From an uncultured Opitutia bacterium (GTDB lineage: Bacteria; Verrucomicrobiota; Verrucomicrobiia; Opitutales; Opitutaceae): 64,000 nt of DNA. The position numbers and the translations under genes were made by a program. The stretch lies in NCBI GenBank assembly GCA_903902745.1, contig CAIUWA010000047.1:1-64000 (forward strand). Reading direction: 5' to 3'. Below the pieces are notes generated by a model. It was given only the letters and a program-made list of their open reading frames with translations, did not search any database and was not told where the DNA came from. Shown piece after piece: positions 17,252 to 24,871 of the stretch. The number at the start of each line of letters is the position of its first letter. The first letter of the stretch is position 1.

Positions 17252-17911
17252 ATGAAAATCACCTATTACCTCGAGATCATGTCGTCCTGGTGCGCGTGGG
17301 TGGAGCCAACCTGGGCGGAGCTCAAGGCGCGCTATGCCGGACGCGTGGAGTTCGACTGGAAAATCGCGTTGATGAGCACCGGTGACTTCCCAGCCTCGCG
17401 CGCGCAATGCGACTGGGCCTACCAGCGCAGCGGCGGCACGGTGATGCATTCGCCGTTCATGCTCAGCTCGGGCTGGTTCGAGCCGGCGCGCAAGGGCCTC
17501 TATCCCGCCCCCAATCTTGTTGCCGAAGCCGGCCGGGATTTCGGTTTCACCGGCGACGAATTGCGCCTCGCCCTCGCCCACGCGGCCCTGCGCGAAGGCC
17601 GCAAGCTCGGTGATATGGACGAGTCCATCGCGGTCGCCGTGCAGGCGACCAAGCTCAATGCCAGGAAGCTTCGCGCCCGCGCCGAGTCGGACGAGGTGAA
17701 GGCCCGTGTGCACACGAGCACCGCCGCCTTTCACGCCCACCAGATAACCCAGCGTCCCGCTTTCATCCTGGAGGACGCCATCCTCGACAAGGCGGTGTTT
17801 TCCGGCCTCGTCAAAGTTGAGCCCTTGGCCGCCACCATCGATGCGATGCTGGCCGACACGGCCGCTTACGCGGCCCACGCCGCGCATTTCGGCAAGCCGC
17901 CGGCGAGTTGA
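17252..17911 (+). CDS. DsbA/FrnE-like thioredoxin-fold protein with a single active-site Cys
   Basis: A 219-residue cytoplasmic protein. The N-terminus KITYYLEIMSSWCAWVEPTW aligns with the first strand and active site of DsbA-family FrnE-like proteins (2-hydroxychromene-2-carboxylate isomerase/DSBA-like thioredoxin domain), where the motif is usually C-P-W-C. Here the second Cys is Val (C14-A-W-V17). The helical insertion (residues about 60-160) and the cis-Pro region TQRPAFILEDAIL are present. The frame extends 52 codons upstream through a repeat-like gap; the ATG at 17252 fits the fold best. Loss of the resolving Cys argues against a classical oxidoreductase. Function unknown. Confidence 0.75.
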   Translation: MKITYYLEIMSSWCAWVEPTWAELKARYAGRVEFDWKIALMSTGDFPASRAQCDWAYQRSGGTVMHSPFMLSSGWFEPARKGLYPAPNLVAEAGRDFGFTGDELRLALAHAALREGRKLGDMDESIAVAVQATKLNARKLRARAESDEVKARVHTSTAAFHAHQITQRPAFILEDAILDKAVFSGLVKVEPLAATIDAMLADTAAYAAHAAHFGKPPAS

Positions 17912-17992
17912 CCGGCTCATGCTGTTCGAGGGTATCGAACGGCCGCGAGCGAGCTCGGGCCCTGCATCCATGAGCCTGCCCTTGTATGGCCC

Positions 17993-18011
17993 GACCGTGT
18001 TCGGGCCTTCA
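17993..18011. repeat. GGCCCGA-type hairpin repeat
   Basis: GGCCCGACC-GTGT-TCGGGCC, led by GTAT rather than GTAG, lies in the gap after the DsbA-like gene. It is close in sequence to the hairpin at 13038-13061. Confidence 0.45.
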
Positions 18012-18071
18012 GCGCTGTCCGCCCCAGCATCGTTACCTCGGCCGCCAACCTCCGCCGACGTGTCCGGGCAC

Positions 18072-18104
18072 AAAAAAGGAGGCCCGAAACCGGGCCTCCT
18101 TTTG
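18072..18104. terminator. Bidirectional terminator hairpin
   Basis: A perfect 10-base stem AGGAGGCCCG / CGGGCCTCCT is flanked by six A residues on the left and TTTT on the right, so it can end transcripts in both directions. The minus-strand gene at 18132-18542 ends 28 bases away and is the likely client. Confidence 0.82.
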
Positions 18105-18131
18105 TAAAGAGGAGAAAACCACTGAGCCGGA

Positions 18132-18542
18132 TTACATCTTGGCCTTGGTAGCTACCCAGTCACGGGGCATGGGCTCGGCACCACCACGGCCGGGAGCCAA
18201 AACGGTCCCAGTGATGGTGTCACCAGCGAGCTTGCCGGTGTACTTGGTGACCTGCTTGCCATTTTGGCCTTCGCGGACCGTCGAGAAGGCGACCATGTCA
18301 TCCTTGAAGGAAGCATCGGAAATCTCGATGGGCGTCGGCTCGCCGCCGCCACGGCCGGGTTGCATCACGGAACCGGTGAGCTTGCCGTCCTTGAGGACGA
18401 GCTTGGCGGTGATTTCCTGGGGCTGGCCACCTTGGCGGCCGGGCTGGGACCATTTCCACGAACCAGTGGGGTCAGCCGCATAGGCGGCCGAGATCATGCA
18501 AACAGCGGCGATGGCCGCGAAGGCGAAGCGTAGTGATTTCAT
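18132..18542 (-). CDS. Small secreted protein, tandem paralogue 1 of 3
   Basis: A 136-residue protein with a signal peptide (MKSLRFAFAAIAAVCMISAA, cleavage after AYA). The mature part starts ADPTGSWKWSQPGRQGG and has two Arg-Gly-Gly motifs (MQPGRGGGEP and LAPGRGGAEP), alternating beta-strand-like segments (AKLVLKDGKLTGSV, TKYTGKLAGDTITGTV) and ends DWVATKAKM. This looks like a small extracytoplasmic beta-barrel or sandwich. It shares most of its sequence with the genes at 18693 and 19411. I do not recognise a named family; the strand pattern resembles lipocalin-like small proteins found across Verrucomicrobia. Each copy has its own terminator. Confidence 0.8.
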   Translation of the reverse strand: MKSLRFAFAAIAAVCMISAAYAADPTGSWKWSQPGRQGGQPQEITAKLVLKDGKLTGSVMQPGRGGGEPTPIEISDASFKDDMVAFSTVREGQNGKQVTKYTGKLAGDTITGTVLAPGRGGAEPMPRDWVATKAKM

Positions 18543-18627
18543 GTTTGGGGAGGGGTTGAGACTGGGAAGACGTGTTTGGCCCGCATCGGTTGCACAAAAT
18601 GAGCAAGTTTCAGCCTGCCCGTGTGAC

Positions 18628-18660
18628 AAAAAAAGTCCCGCTCCGGAAGGAGCGGGACTT
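18628..18660 (-). terminator. Terminator of paralogue 2
   Basis: The stem AGTCCCGCTCC / GGAGCGGGACT follows the stop at 18693 on the minus strand and is trailed by a T run (A run on the plus strand at 18628-18634). The stem is identical to that at 19337-19368. Confidence 0.85.
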
Positions 18661-18692
18661 GGGAATCAAAGGGGCGAAATAAATCCGCCTGA

Positions 18693-19106
18693 TTACATCT
18701 TGGCCTTGGTGGCCGCCCAGTCACGGGGCATGGGCTCGGCACCGCCACGGCCCGGGGCCAGAACGGTCCCGGTGATGGTGTCACCAGCGAGTTTGCCGGT
18801 GTACTTGGTCACGCGCTTGTTGCCCTGGAACTCCTGCACCGTCGAGAAGGCGATCATGTCGTCCTTGAACGAAGCATCGCTGATCTCGATGGCCGTCGGC
18901 TCGGCACCGCCACGGCCGGGCTGCATCACGGAACCGGTGAGCTTGCCGTCCTTGAGGACGAGCTTGGCGGTGATTTCCTGGGGCGTGCCACCCTGGCGGC
19001 CAGGCTGGGACCATTTCCACGAACCGGAGGGGTCGGCGGCAAACGCGGCAGCCGTCATTAAGCAAGAGGCGACGAAGGCCGTCGCGAGGATACGGAGGGA
19101 TTTCAT
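18693..19106 (-). CDS. Small secreted protein, tandem paralogue 2 of 3
   Basis: A 137-residue paralogue of the flanking genes, with signal peptide MKSLRILATAFVASCLMTAA and mature start ADPSGSWKWSQPGRQGG. Compared with copy 1 it differs mainly in the signal peptide and in the stretch after FKDDMIAFSTV (QEFQGNKR). Both Arg-Gly-Gly segments are kept. Its signal peptide is nearly the same as copy 3 while its mature C-terminus (GTVLAPGRGGAEPMPRDWAA) is nearly the same as copy 1, which suggests recombination between copies. No enzymatic residues are evident. It is preceded by upstream DNA similar to that of copy 1. Confidence 0.82.
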   Translation of the reverse strand: MKSLRILATAFVASCLMTAAAFAADPSGSWKWSQPGRQGGTPQEITAKLVLKDGKLTGSVMQPGRGGAEPTAIEISDASFKDDMIAFSTVQEFQGNKRVTKYTGKLAGDTITGTVLAPGRGGAEPMPRDWAATKAKM

Positions 19107-19336
19107 ATGTCTGGATGGAGTCGAGGTTGGGGAAACCGCTTTACGGCCACATGGGTTGTACGGAATGTACAAGTTTGCAGCCGGCCTGCGGGTTCCGTGG
19201 GGAAGGTCAAGGTGCCAATCCCGCCCCCGGTGTCAGCTAAAAATTGCGGAAAATTGGCCTGGTCGTGCAAACCCATTGCCGGGCAAGGCTCCGGACGGCT
19301 CCGGGTATCCCTGCCGCCGGTCGATCCGGCTGATAA

Positions 19337-19368
19337 CAAAAAGTCCCGCTCCGGGTGGAGCGGGACTC
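19337..19368 (-). terminator. Terminator of paralogue 3
   Basis: The same stem as at 18628-18660 (AGTCCCGCTCC / GGAGCGGGACT) with an A run on its left, placed after the minus-strand stop at 19411. The duplicated terminator shows that the duplication unit included the 3' flank. Confidence 0.85.
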
Positions 19369-19410
19369 GAAAGTTGGCAGAAAAGGCCCGGAATTCACCG
19401 GGCCGCCTTG

Positions 19411-19818
19411 TTACATCTTGGCCTTGGTGGCTGCCCAGTCGGACTTGGTCGCCTCTTGGCCATTGAACGCACCGCGTTCGATGGTGCCCTTGATGCTGTC
19501 GCCATCGAGTTTGCCCTCATACTTCGTGACGATCTTGTTATCACCGAATGTCCGCACGGTGGAGAAAGCCACCACGTCGCCCTTGAAGGAGGCATCGGAA
19601 ATATCGATGGGCATCGGCTCGCCGCCGCCACGGCCGGGTTGCAGCACGGAGCCCGTCAGCTTGCCGTCCTTGAGGACGAGCTTGGCGGTGATTTCCTGCT
19701 GGCCTTGGCGGCCCGCTTGGGACCACTTCCAGGAGCCGGAGGGATCGGCGGCGAACGCCGCGGCAGTCATGAGGCAGGAGGCGACGAAAGTCGCCGCGAG
19801 GATACGGAGGGATTTCAT
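19411..19818 (-). CDS. Small secreted protein, tandem paralogue 3 of 3
   Basis: A 135-residue paralogue with signal peptide MKSLRILAATFVASCLMTAA and mature start ADPSGSWKWSQAGRQGQQ. The first Arg-Gly-Gly motif (LQPGRGGGEP) is kept but the second is replaced by IERGAFNGQEATKSDWAATK, so this is the most divergent copy. The overall strand pattern is unchanged (KYEGKLDGDSIKGTI). It would be the first gene read in the minus-strand direction of the array. Because each copy carries its own upstream region and terminator, the three are likely separate transcripts rather than an operon. Function unknown. Confidence 0.82.
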   Translation of the reverse strand: MKSLRILAATFVASCLMTAAAFAADPSGSWKWSQAGRQGQQEITAKLVLKDGKLTGSVLQPGRGGGEPMPIDISDASFKGDVVAFSTVRTFGDNKIVTKYEGKLDGDSIKGTIERGAFNGQEATKSDWAATKAKM

Positions 19819-19923
19819 ATTTTCAGGGGGTTAAACAAACGAAACTGATGCGCCTGACACCGTACATACCGGCCTTGGGTTGTTCCAGCCTTTTGTGTGG
19901 AAGCTCGGTGCCGCCGGGGCGGT

Positions 19924-20661
19924 TTACTTCATGAGGTCGGCCAGCGGCTGCTTGATCGCCGCGGCCCAGATCTCGTAACCCTTTTCGCTCGGGTGCAGCA
20001 AATCGGGCATGATCTCCTTGGAGAACGTGCCATCGGGCTCCAGGAATTTCGGGCCGATGTCGAGAAACCGGATGAATTTGCCGTCGTCGAGCTTCGCCAA
20101 GCCCGCGTTGACGTCCTTGATCTGGGTTGAGCCGGGCGGCGGGCCCTTGGGATCCGCTCGCGGGAAGACCGCCAACAGCAGGATTTTCGATGTCGGCAGT
20201 TTGGTCCGAAGCGTCTGGACGACCTTGGTGACGCCCTCGATGGCCTCCTCGGTCGTATTGCGCGGCGACCCGTTGGTCTCGACGCCCGTGTTGTTGGTGC
20301 CGATCAGGAGCACGACGACCTTGGGTTTGATGCCGTCGACCTCGCCGTTATTCAGCCGCCACAGCACGTGCTGGGTGCGGTCGGCGCTGATGCCGAAGTT
20401 GGCGGCATGCATATCGGCATAATTCTTGTCCCACACCGCCTTGCCGCGGCTGCGCCAGAAATCGGTGATGGAATCGCCGAGGAACAGCACGTCGATCCCG
20501 CCCTTTTGGGCGAGCGCGACGAAATCCTGGTGCATCTGGGCCGGCCCGCCGTTGCGCGGTACCGGTTCGATCGCCGTGTTGGCCGAGGCGGTGGAGGCCG
20601 CCGCGATCAGGGCGACAGCGGCCAGCAGGGATTGAAAAGGCAGACGGAGGCTGAATTTCAT
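19924..20661 (-). CDS. Secreted SGNH/GDSL-type esterase
   Basis: Exported hydrolase of 245 residues with signal peptide MKFSLRLPFQSLLAAVALIA. The four SGNH blocks are visible: FLGDSITDFW (Ser64), the Gly of NFGISADRTQ, IGTNNTG (Asn), and DLLHPSEKGYEIW (Asp and His near the C-terminus). The sequence resembles the platelet-activating-factor acetylhydrolase IB-like group, which in Verrucomicrobia and Planctomycetes often deacetylates polysaccharides. The frame runs 45 codons upstream but without signal-peptide sense; the ATG at 20661 is preceded by CCGCACCCCTC. No neighbouring lyase is close, so substrate is uncertain. Confidence 0.88.
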   Translation of the reverse strand: MKFSLRLPFQSLLAAVALIAAASTASANTAIEPVPRNGGPAQMHQDFVALAQKGGIDVLFLGDSITDFWRSRGKAVWDKNYADMHAANFGISADRTQHVLWRLNNGEVDGIKPKVVVLLIGTNNTGVETNGSPRNTTEEAIEGVTKVVQTLRTKLPTSKILLLAVFPRADPKGPPPGSTQIKDVNAGLAKLDDGKFIRFLDIGPKFLEPDGTFSKEIMPDLLHPSEKGYEIWAAAIKQPLADLMK

Positions 20662-20819
20662 GAGGGGTGCGGGGTTGCTTCGGGCGGGAATAACGCGCGT
20701 GCGGAGGCAATGGTTGCCATATTTCGATTCACAAAGTCGATCAATTCCTTGCCGGGCCGGCTCTCGCGCGCAAAGGCTGGAACTTGACCGAGCCATCCCC
20801 TTAGTCTGCTGATGTTCCC

Positions 20820-21167
20820 ATGCCCCACCCCTGCATCATTCCCTGGAACGAGGCCAGCGCCCGCCGGCACGACAAGGGGCTCATGCATCCCTTCGTCGGG
20901 GAATCCTGCGGGGCCAACCAGCTGCGGCTGCACGTTTCTGTCATCAACCCCGGCGAGGCCGCCCACCCGCCGCACCAGCACGCCGGCGAGGAAATCATCT
21001 ATCTGCTCGAGGGCCAGGGCGAGGCCACCATCGGCGACGAAAAGCATCCCATGCAGCCGATGAGCGCCCTGTTTTGCCCCGAGCATGTCATGCATGGTCT
21101 GCGCAACTCGGGTTCAACCCCCATCAAATACCTCGTGATCCGCGTGCCGGAGATTCCGGCCACCTAA
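20820..21167 (+). CDS. Cupin-domain protein
   Basis: A 115-residue single-domain beta-barrel. Cupin motif 1 is HPPHQHAGEEIIYLLEGQGE, with two His and a Glu placed to bind a metal, and motif 2 is ALFCPEHVMHGLRNSG with the third His. No signal peptide, so cytoplasmic. Such small cupins range from sugar isomerases to dioxygenase-like or regulatory proteins, and nothing here discriminates. The gene is divergent from the SGNH hydrolase and 60 bases upstream of the lactonase, so it may share regulation with either. Confidence 0.85.
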   Translation: MPHPCIIPWNEASARRHDKGLMHPFVGESCGANQLRLHVSVINPGEAAHPPHQHAGEEIIYLLEGQGEATIGDEKHPMQPMSALFCPEHVMHGLRNSGSTPIKYLVIRVPEIPAT

Positions 21168-21227
21168 CTGATCTTCGGGCCGTCCTGCCGCAGCTGTTTT
21201 CTCCCCTACCCCTTGAGATATTTCCCC

Positions 21228-22367
21228 ATGAATCGCCTACCCCGTCTTCTCCGTTTCTCCGCGCTGGGTCTGCTTGCTACCCTGCTCCTTCCCCCGGTCG
21301 CCACCGCGACGGACATGTTCGTCTATTTCGGCTCGCACCGCGCGGGACCCAACATCGGCTTTTCCCTCGCCCACTTCGACACCGACACCGGCGTCCTGAC
21401 GAAACCCGAGTTCCTGCTCGAGGCCCGGGCGCCCGCCTATTTCATCATTCATCCCGACGGCCGGCATCTCTACACCTGCAACTCCGGCAGCCCAGGCGGA
21501 GTCGCCGCCTACGAGATCGATCCGCACACGGGGCATCTCACCTTCCTCAACCGGGAACTCGCCGGCGGCGGGGACACCAGCTACATCAGTCTCGACCACA
21601 CGGGACGTTACGCCCTGGCCGCCAATTACGATGGTGGCAACATCGCCGCCTTCGCGCTCCGGCCCGACGGCCGCATCGGCGACTGGACCGCGTTCGTCCA
21701 GCACACCGGCAAGGGCGTGAACCCGCAGCGCCAGACCCACCCCTACGCCCACTCCATCATTGTCGATCCGACCAACCGCTTCGCCCTCGTCGCCGACCTC
21801 GGCGTGGACAAGGTTTTCATCTACCGCTTCAACGAAAAGGACGGCTCACTCACGCCGCACAACCCTGCTTCCGTTTCGGTCGCCCCCGGCTCCGGGGCCC
21901 GGCACGTCAAGTTTCACCCCAACGGCCACTGGGTTTACCTCATCAATGAAATCGGCTCCACGGTCATCGCCTTCAACTGGGATTCCGCCAAGGGCACGCT
22001 CACGGAGTTCCAGACCGTCTCCACCCTGCCGGCGGATTTCAAGGGCGAGAACGCGTGCGCTGAGATGGACATCCATCCCAATGGCAAATTCCTCTACGGC
22101 ACCAACCGCGGCCACGACAGCCTCGCCGCGTTCGCCATCGACCAGGAAAACGGCCGGCTGACTCCAATCCAGCACATCTCCACCCAGGGCAAGACGCCGC
22201 GGAACTTCGCCTTCGACCCCACCGCCAAGTGGATCATCTGCACAAACCACGGCAGCGACAATGCCGTCGTCTTTCGCGTGGATGAGAACACCGGCCAATT
22301 GACCCAGACCGGCCAGCCGGTTTCCGTGCCCTATCCTTTCTGCGAACGGTTCCTCCCCGTCCGCTAA
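21228..22367 (+). CDS. Secreted lactonase, 7-bladed beta-propeller (6-phosphogluconolactonase-like)
   Basis: A 379-residue protein with a signal peptide (LLRFSALGLLATLLLPPVAT). Repeated propeller blades are visible as HPDGRHLYTCN, DHTGRYALAANYDGG, DPTNRFALVADLGVDKV, HPNGHWVYLINE and HPNGKFLYGTNRGHDS, the pattern of the Pgl/YkgB lactonase family. The export signal argues against a pentose-phosphate role; exported members are thought to act on lactones or other cyclic sugar derivatives outside the cytoplasm. A TTG lies five codons upstream in frame; the ATG at 21228 is preferred and follows CCTACCCCT by 14 bases. It is followed 24 bases later by the serine hydrolase. Confidence 0.87.
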   Translation: MNRLPRLLRFSALGLLATLLLPPVATATDMFVYFGSHRAGPNIGFSLAHFDTDTGVLTKPEFLLEARAPAYFIIHPDGRHLYTCNSGSPGGVAAYEIDPHTGHLTFLNRELAGGGDTSYISLDHTGRYALAANYDGGNIAAFALRPDGRIGDWTAFVQHTGKGVNPQRQTHPYAHSIIVDPTNRFALVADLGVDKVFIYRFNEKDGSLTPHNPASVSVAPGSGARHVKFHPNGHWVYLINEIGSTVIAFNWDSAKGTLTEFQTVSTLPADFKGENACAEMDIHPNGKFLYGTNRGHDSLAAFAIDQENGRLTPIQHISTQGKTPRNFAFDPTAKWIICTNHGSDNAVVFRVDENTGQLTQTGQPVSVPYPFCERFLPVR

Positions 22368-22391
22368 TCGAAAACCCAACCCAACTCCCCC

Positions 22392-23624
22392 ATGAATGCC
22401 CGCCGCCTGTCCTGGCTTCCCGCCCTTGCCCTCGCCTTCCTGCTGCCCGCCGTCGTCGCGCCGGCGCAGGACAGGTTCGCCGCCATCACGCCACAGATGC
22501 AGGCGTTCGTGGACCGCAACGAGATTTCCGGCATCGTCACGCTTGTCGCCACCAAGGACCGCGTGCTCCACCTTGCGGCGGTCGGCAGCAGCGACCTGGC
22601 CGCCGGGCGCAAGATGCAGACCGACGATTTTTTCTGGATTGCCTCGATGACCAAGCCCATCACCGGCCTGGCCATCGCGATGCTGGTGGACGATGGAAAG
22701 CTGAAGTTCGATGACCCGGTCGAGAAATACATCCCGGAATTCGCCCACGCCACCGTCGTCGAGCGTCCGGCGGGTGGCGGCCGCGGTGGCGCCCCAGCGC
22801 AACCCGCCGCCCCTCCCGCGGCCCCGCAGCCGGCCAGCCGCCCGATCACGTTGCGCGACCTGCTCACCCACACCAGCGGGATGGGCGAGCTGAGCACGCG
22901 GGCCCCGCACCTGACCCTGGCCGAGACCGCCGCGCTCGCCGGAAAGCTCCCCCTCCTCTTTCAGCCCGGCTCCCGCTGGCAATACTCCACGACGGGCCTC
23001 GATATGCTCGGGCGCGTGGTGGAAGTGGCCGGGGGCATGTCCTTCGACGCCTTCCTGCAAAAACGCTTGTTCGACCCGCTCGGCATGAAGAACACAACTT
23101 TCTGGCTCACGCCGGAACAGGAGAAGCGCTATGCCAAAAGTTACGTCCTGAACGCCGACACCAAGAAGCTGGAGGAGACACCCATCAGCTACATGTATAA
23201 CACCGCCGTCACCGACCGCGGCCGGCCGCCCCTGGGTGGAGCCGGACTTTTCTCCACCGCCGAGGACATCGCCAAGGTTTACCAGATGATGCTCAACCAC
23301 GGTGAGTTTAACGGCAAACGCATCCTCCGGCCCGAGACCGTGGCCGAGATGACGCGCAAGCAGACCGGCGACCTCAAGGCCCGCGCCGGCATGCCCTGGG
23401 CCCTGGCCTTCTGCGTGGTCGAGGATCCAAAGGCGATGGAAGCCAATGTCATGCTCACGCCCGGTTCGTTCGGCCACGGCGGCGCCTACGGCACCAACAG
23501 CTGGGCCGATCCCGGCAAGGGCGTCGTCTACATCCTGATGCTCCAGCGCAACCGCATGGGCAACCCGGACAATTCGCCGATGCACCAGGCCTTTCAGATC
23601 GCCGCCGCCGCCGCGTTGCCGTGA
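22392..23624 (+). CDS. Class C beta-lactamase-related serine hydrolase, secreted
   Basis: A 410-residue exported protein. The signal peptide covers about 25 residues (ALALAFLLPAVVAPAQ). The penicillin-binding-fold motifs are SMTK at 85-88 (nucleophile Ser85 and Lys88), YST at 198-200 where the family usually has Y-x-N, and HGGAYGT near the C-terminus in place of K-T-G. This is the EstB/class C esterase-like group rather than a proven beta-lactamase. A Pro/Ala/Gly-rich insert lies at about 126-150. It probably forms an operon with the upstream lactonase. The natural substrate could be an ester or a peptide; sequence alone does not decide. Confidence 0.87.
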   Translation: MNARRLSWLPALALAFLLPAVVAPAQDRFAAITPQMQAFVDRNEISGIVTLVATKDRVLHLAAVGSSDLAAGRKMQTDDFFWIASMTKPITGLAIAMLVDDGKLKFDDPVEKYIPEFAHATVVERPAGGGRGGAPAQPAAPPAAPQPASRPITLRDLLTHTSGMGELSTRAPHLTLAETAALAGKLPLLFQPGSRWQYSTTGLDMLGRVVEVAGGMSFDAFLQKRLFDPLGMKNTTFWLTPEQEKRYAKSYVLNADTKKLEETPISYMYNTAVTDRGRPPLGGAGLFSTAEDIAKVYQMMLNHGEFNGKRILRPETVAEMTRKQTGDLKARAGMPWALAFCVVEDPKAMEANVMLTPGSFGHGGAYGTNSWADPGKGVVYILMLQRNRMGNPDNSPMHQAFQIAAAAALP

Positions 23625-23649
23625 CGCGCGGCGCAGCGCCGCGCGGGTA

Positions 23650-23800
23650 GTTGGGAGTTGGAAGTTTGGAATTGGGAATTGGGAATTAGGAATTGGCGGG
23701 AAGTGCAAATTCGTGGCGGCTCTGATAGCCGTAATTTTCGAACTCCGAACTCCGAACTCCGAACTCCCAATTCCCAATTCCCAATTCCAAACTACAATTC
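23650..23800. repeat. Long inverted repeat of AATTGGG words
   Basis: The arm at 23664-23687 (GTTTGG then reiterated AATTGGG) has an exact 24-base complement at 23770-23793. The spacer contains reiterated TCCGAAC words. Translated, the arms read as NSELRTPNS-type peptides, which explains an N-terminal extension of the next open frame that I exclude. Confidence 0.85.
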
Positions 23801-23858
23801 CCCCCTCCCCGCAAAGCGTCTGAAACATTCGCGCGCCTTTACCGTCTTCCTCAGTGAC

Positions 23859-24725
23859 ATGCCCAAACCCGCCGCTGCTTTCCTTGTCCTCCTCGCCGTC
23901 CTGACCGGCTTGTCCCGTCCGCTGCGCGCGATCGATGATCCGGTCGCCGTGGCCTCCACGTCCTCGGAGGAATACGCCCGGGAGAAGTTCGGCCCGGCGG
24001 CGCCCAAGCCGGAGTCCTACCTGTTCTTTGAGGGGAAATTTTTCGGCGGCACGACCCGCGATCCCAACCTGGAGCATGCGCAGTTCCTCGCGATCGCCAA
24101 AACCCTCGGCGAAAATCTCGTCCGCCAGAATTATTTCCCCACCAAGGACCAGAAAAAGGCCGACCTCCTCATCGTGGTGCACTGGGGTGTGACCACGACC
24201 TACGAGGATCCCAACAAGCAGGATGGCCTCGACCGGCTGAATGGCGCCATCGCCGCCGAGCAGGCCGCGGCGCCGTCCATGGATCACTCGGCCCTGAACT
24301 CGGAACTGGCCATCGCGGACCTCGAGCGGGGTACCACGGAGAATTCCATCGCCTACAATTCCCGCCTGCTGGGCTTCCGCGGGGAGATCGCCAAGGTGGA
24401 AAACCAAGTGTCGGCTTCCGGCAGTGGCGTGACGTCCGAGGAAATGGCCCTGCGACTGGCCCTCAACGAGGAACGCTACTTCATCATCCTCATGGCCTAT
24501 GATTATCACACCATGAAAAAGGGCACGAAGCCCACGCTGCTCTGGTCCACCCGCTTCAGCATCCGCGCCCCCGGCAACAGCTTCACCCAGGCCCTGCCCG
24601 TAATGAGTCGCGTGGCGGCGGATTACTTCGGCCACGCCGTCGACGGGCTGAAGATCGAAACCCTGGACGCGCCCAAGGGCAAAGTGGAGATCGGCATTCC
24701 CAAGGTGGTCGGCGACGGCAAGTAG
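23859..24725 (+). CDS. Exported protein of unknown function, tandem paralogue A
   Basis: A 288-residue protein with signal peptide PAAAFLVLLAVLTGLSRPL. The mature sequence starts IDDPVAVASTSSEEYAREKF and contains a conserved core shared with the next gene (FFEGKFFGGTTRDPNLEHAQ, LVRQNYFPTKDQKKADLLIV, MSRVAADYFGHAVDGLKIET). The LLIVVHWGVTT strand followed by acidic and His residues is suggestive of a structured domain, but I recognise no known fold. The open frame starts 67 codons earlier in the AATTGGG repeat; the ATG at 23859 gives the signal peptide. Roughly two thirds identical by eye to paralogue B. Confidence 0.78.
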   Translation: MPKPAAAFLVLLAVLTGLSRPLRAIDDPVAVASTSSEEYAREKFGPAAPKPESYLFFEGKFFGGTTRDPNLEHAQFLAIAKTLGENLVRQNYFPTKDQKKADLLIVVHWGVTTTYEDPNKQDGLDRLNGAIAAEQAAAPSMDHSALNSELAIADLERGTTENSIAYNSRLLGFRGEIAKVENQVSASGSGVTSEEMALRLALNEERYFIILMAYDYHTMKKGTKPTLLWSTRFSIRAPGNSFTQALPVMSRVAADYFGHAVDGLKIETLDAPKGKVEIGIPKVVGDGK

Positions 24726-24785
24726 GTGGCGGTTGGAATTGGGAGTTTGGAATTGGGAATTGGGGGGCGGATCGGAGAGGGTCAG
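24726..24785. repeat. AATTGGG repeat copy after paralogue A
   Basis: Directly after the stop codon: GCGGTTGGAATTGGGAGTTT, then GGCGGATCGGAGAGGGTCAG. Almost the same sequence follows paralogue B at 25778-25842, so the duplication unit included this 3' repeat. Confidence 0.8.
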
Positions 24786-24871
24786 GTCTTCCCCCTTCTG
24801 AATTTATCCGTGCCCAACCGTGTAATCCGTGGTTCAACTGCCTGGTTCCGGTTCAGCCTACCCCTCCTGAC

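Noticed and set aside
22392-23624. Antibiotic-resistance beta-lactamase
   Set aside because: The S-x-x-K motif is present, but the second and third motifs deviate (YST, HGG), which fits the esterase-like branch; resistance cannot be claimed.
23658-23858. 67-codon N-terminal extension of exported paralogue A
   Set aside because: It is the translation of the AATTGGG inverted repeat; the signal peptide begins at 23859.
21846-24635. Very long minus-strand open frame (929 codons) across the lactonase and hydrolase genes
   Set aside because: It is antisense to two well-supported genes with signal peptides and motifs, its composition is Gly/Arg/His-rich as expected for a shadow frame in GC-rich DNA, and it contains repeat translation (NSEFGVRSS-type).
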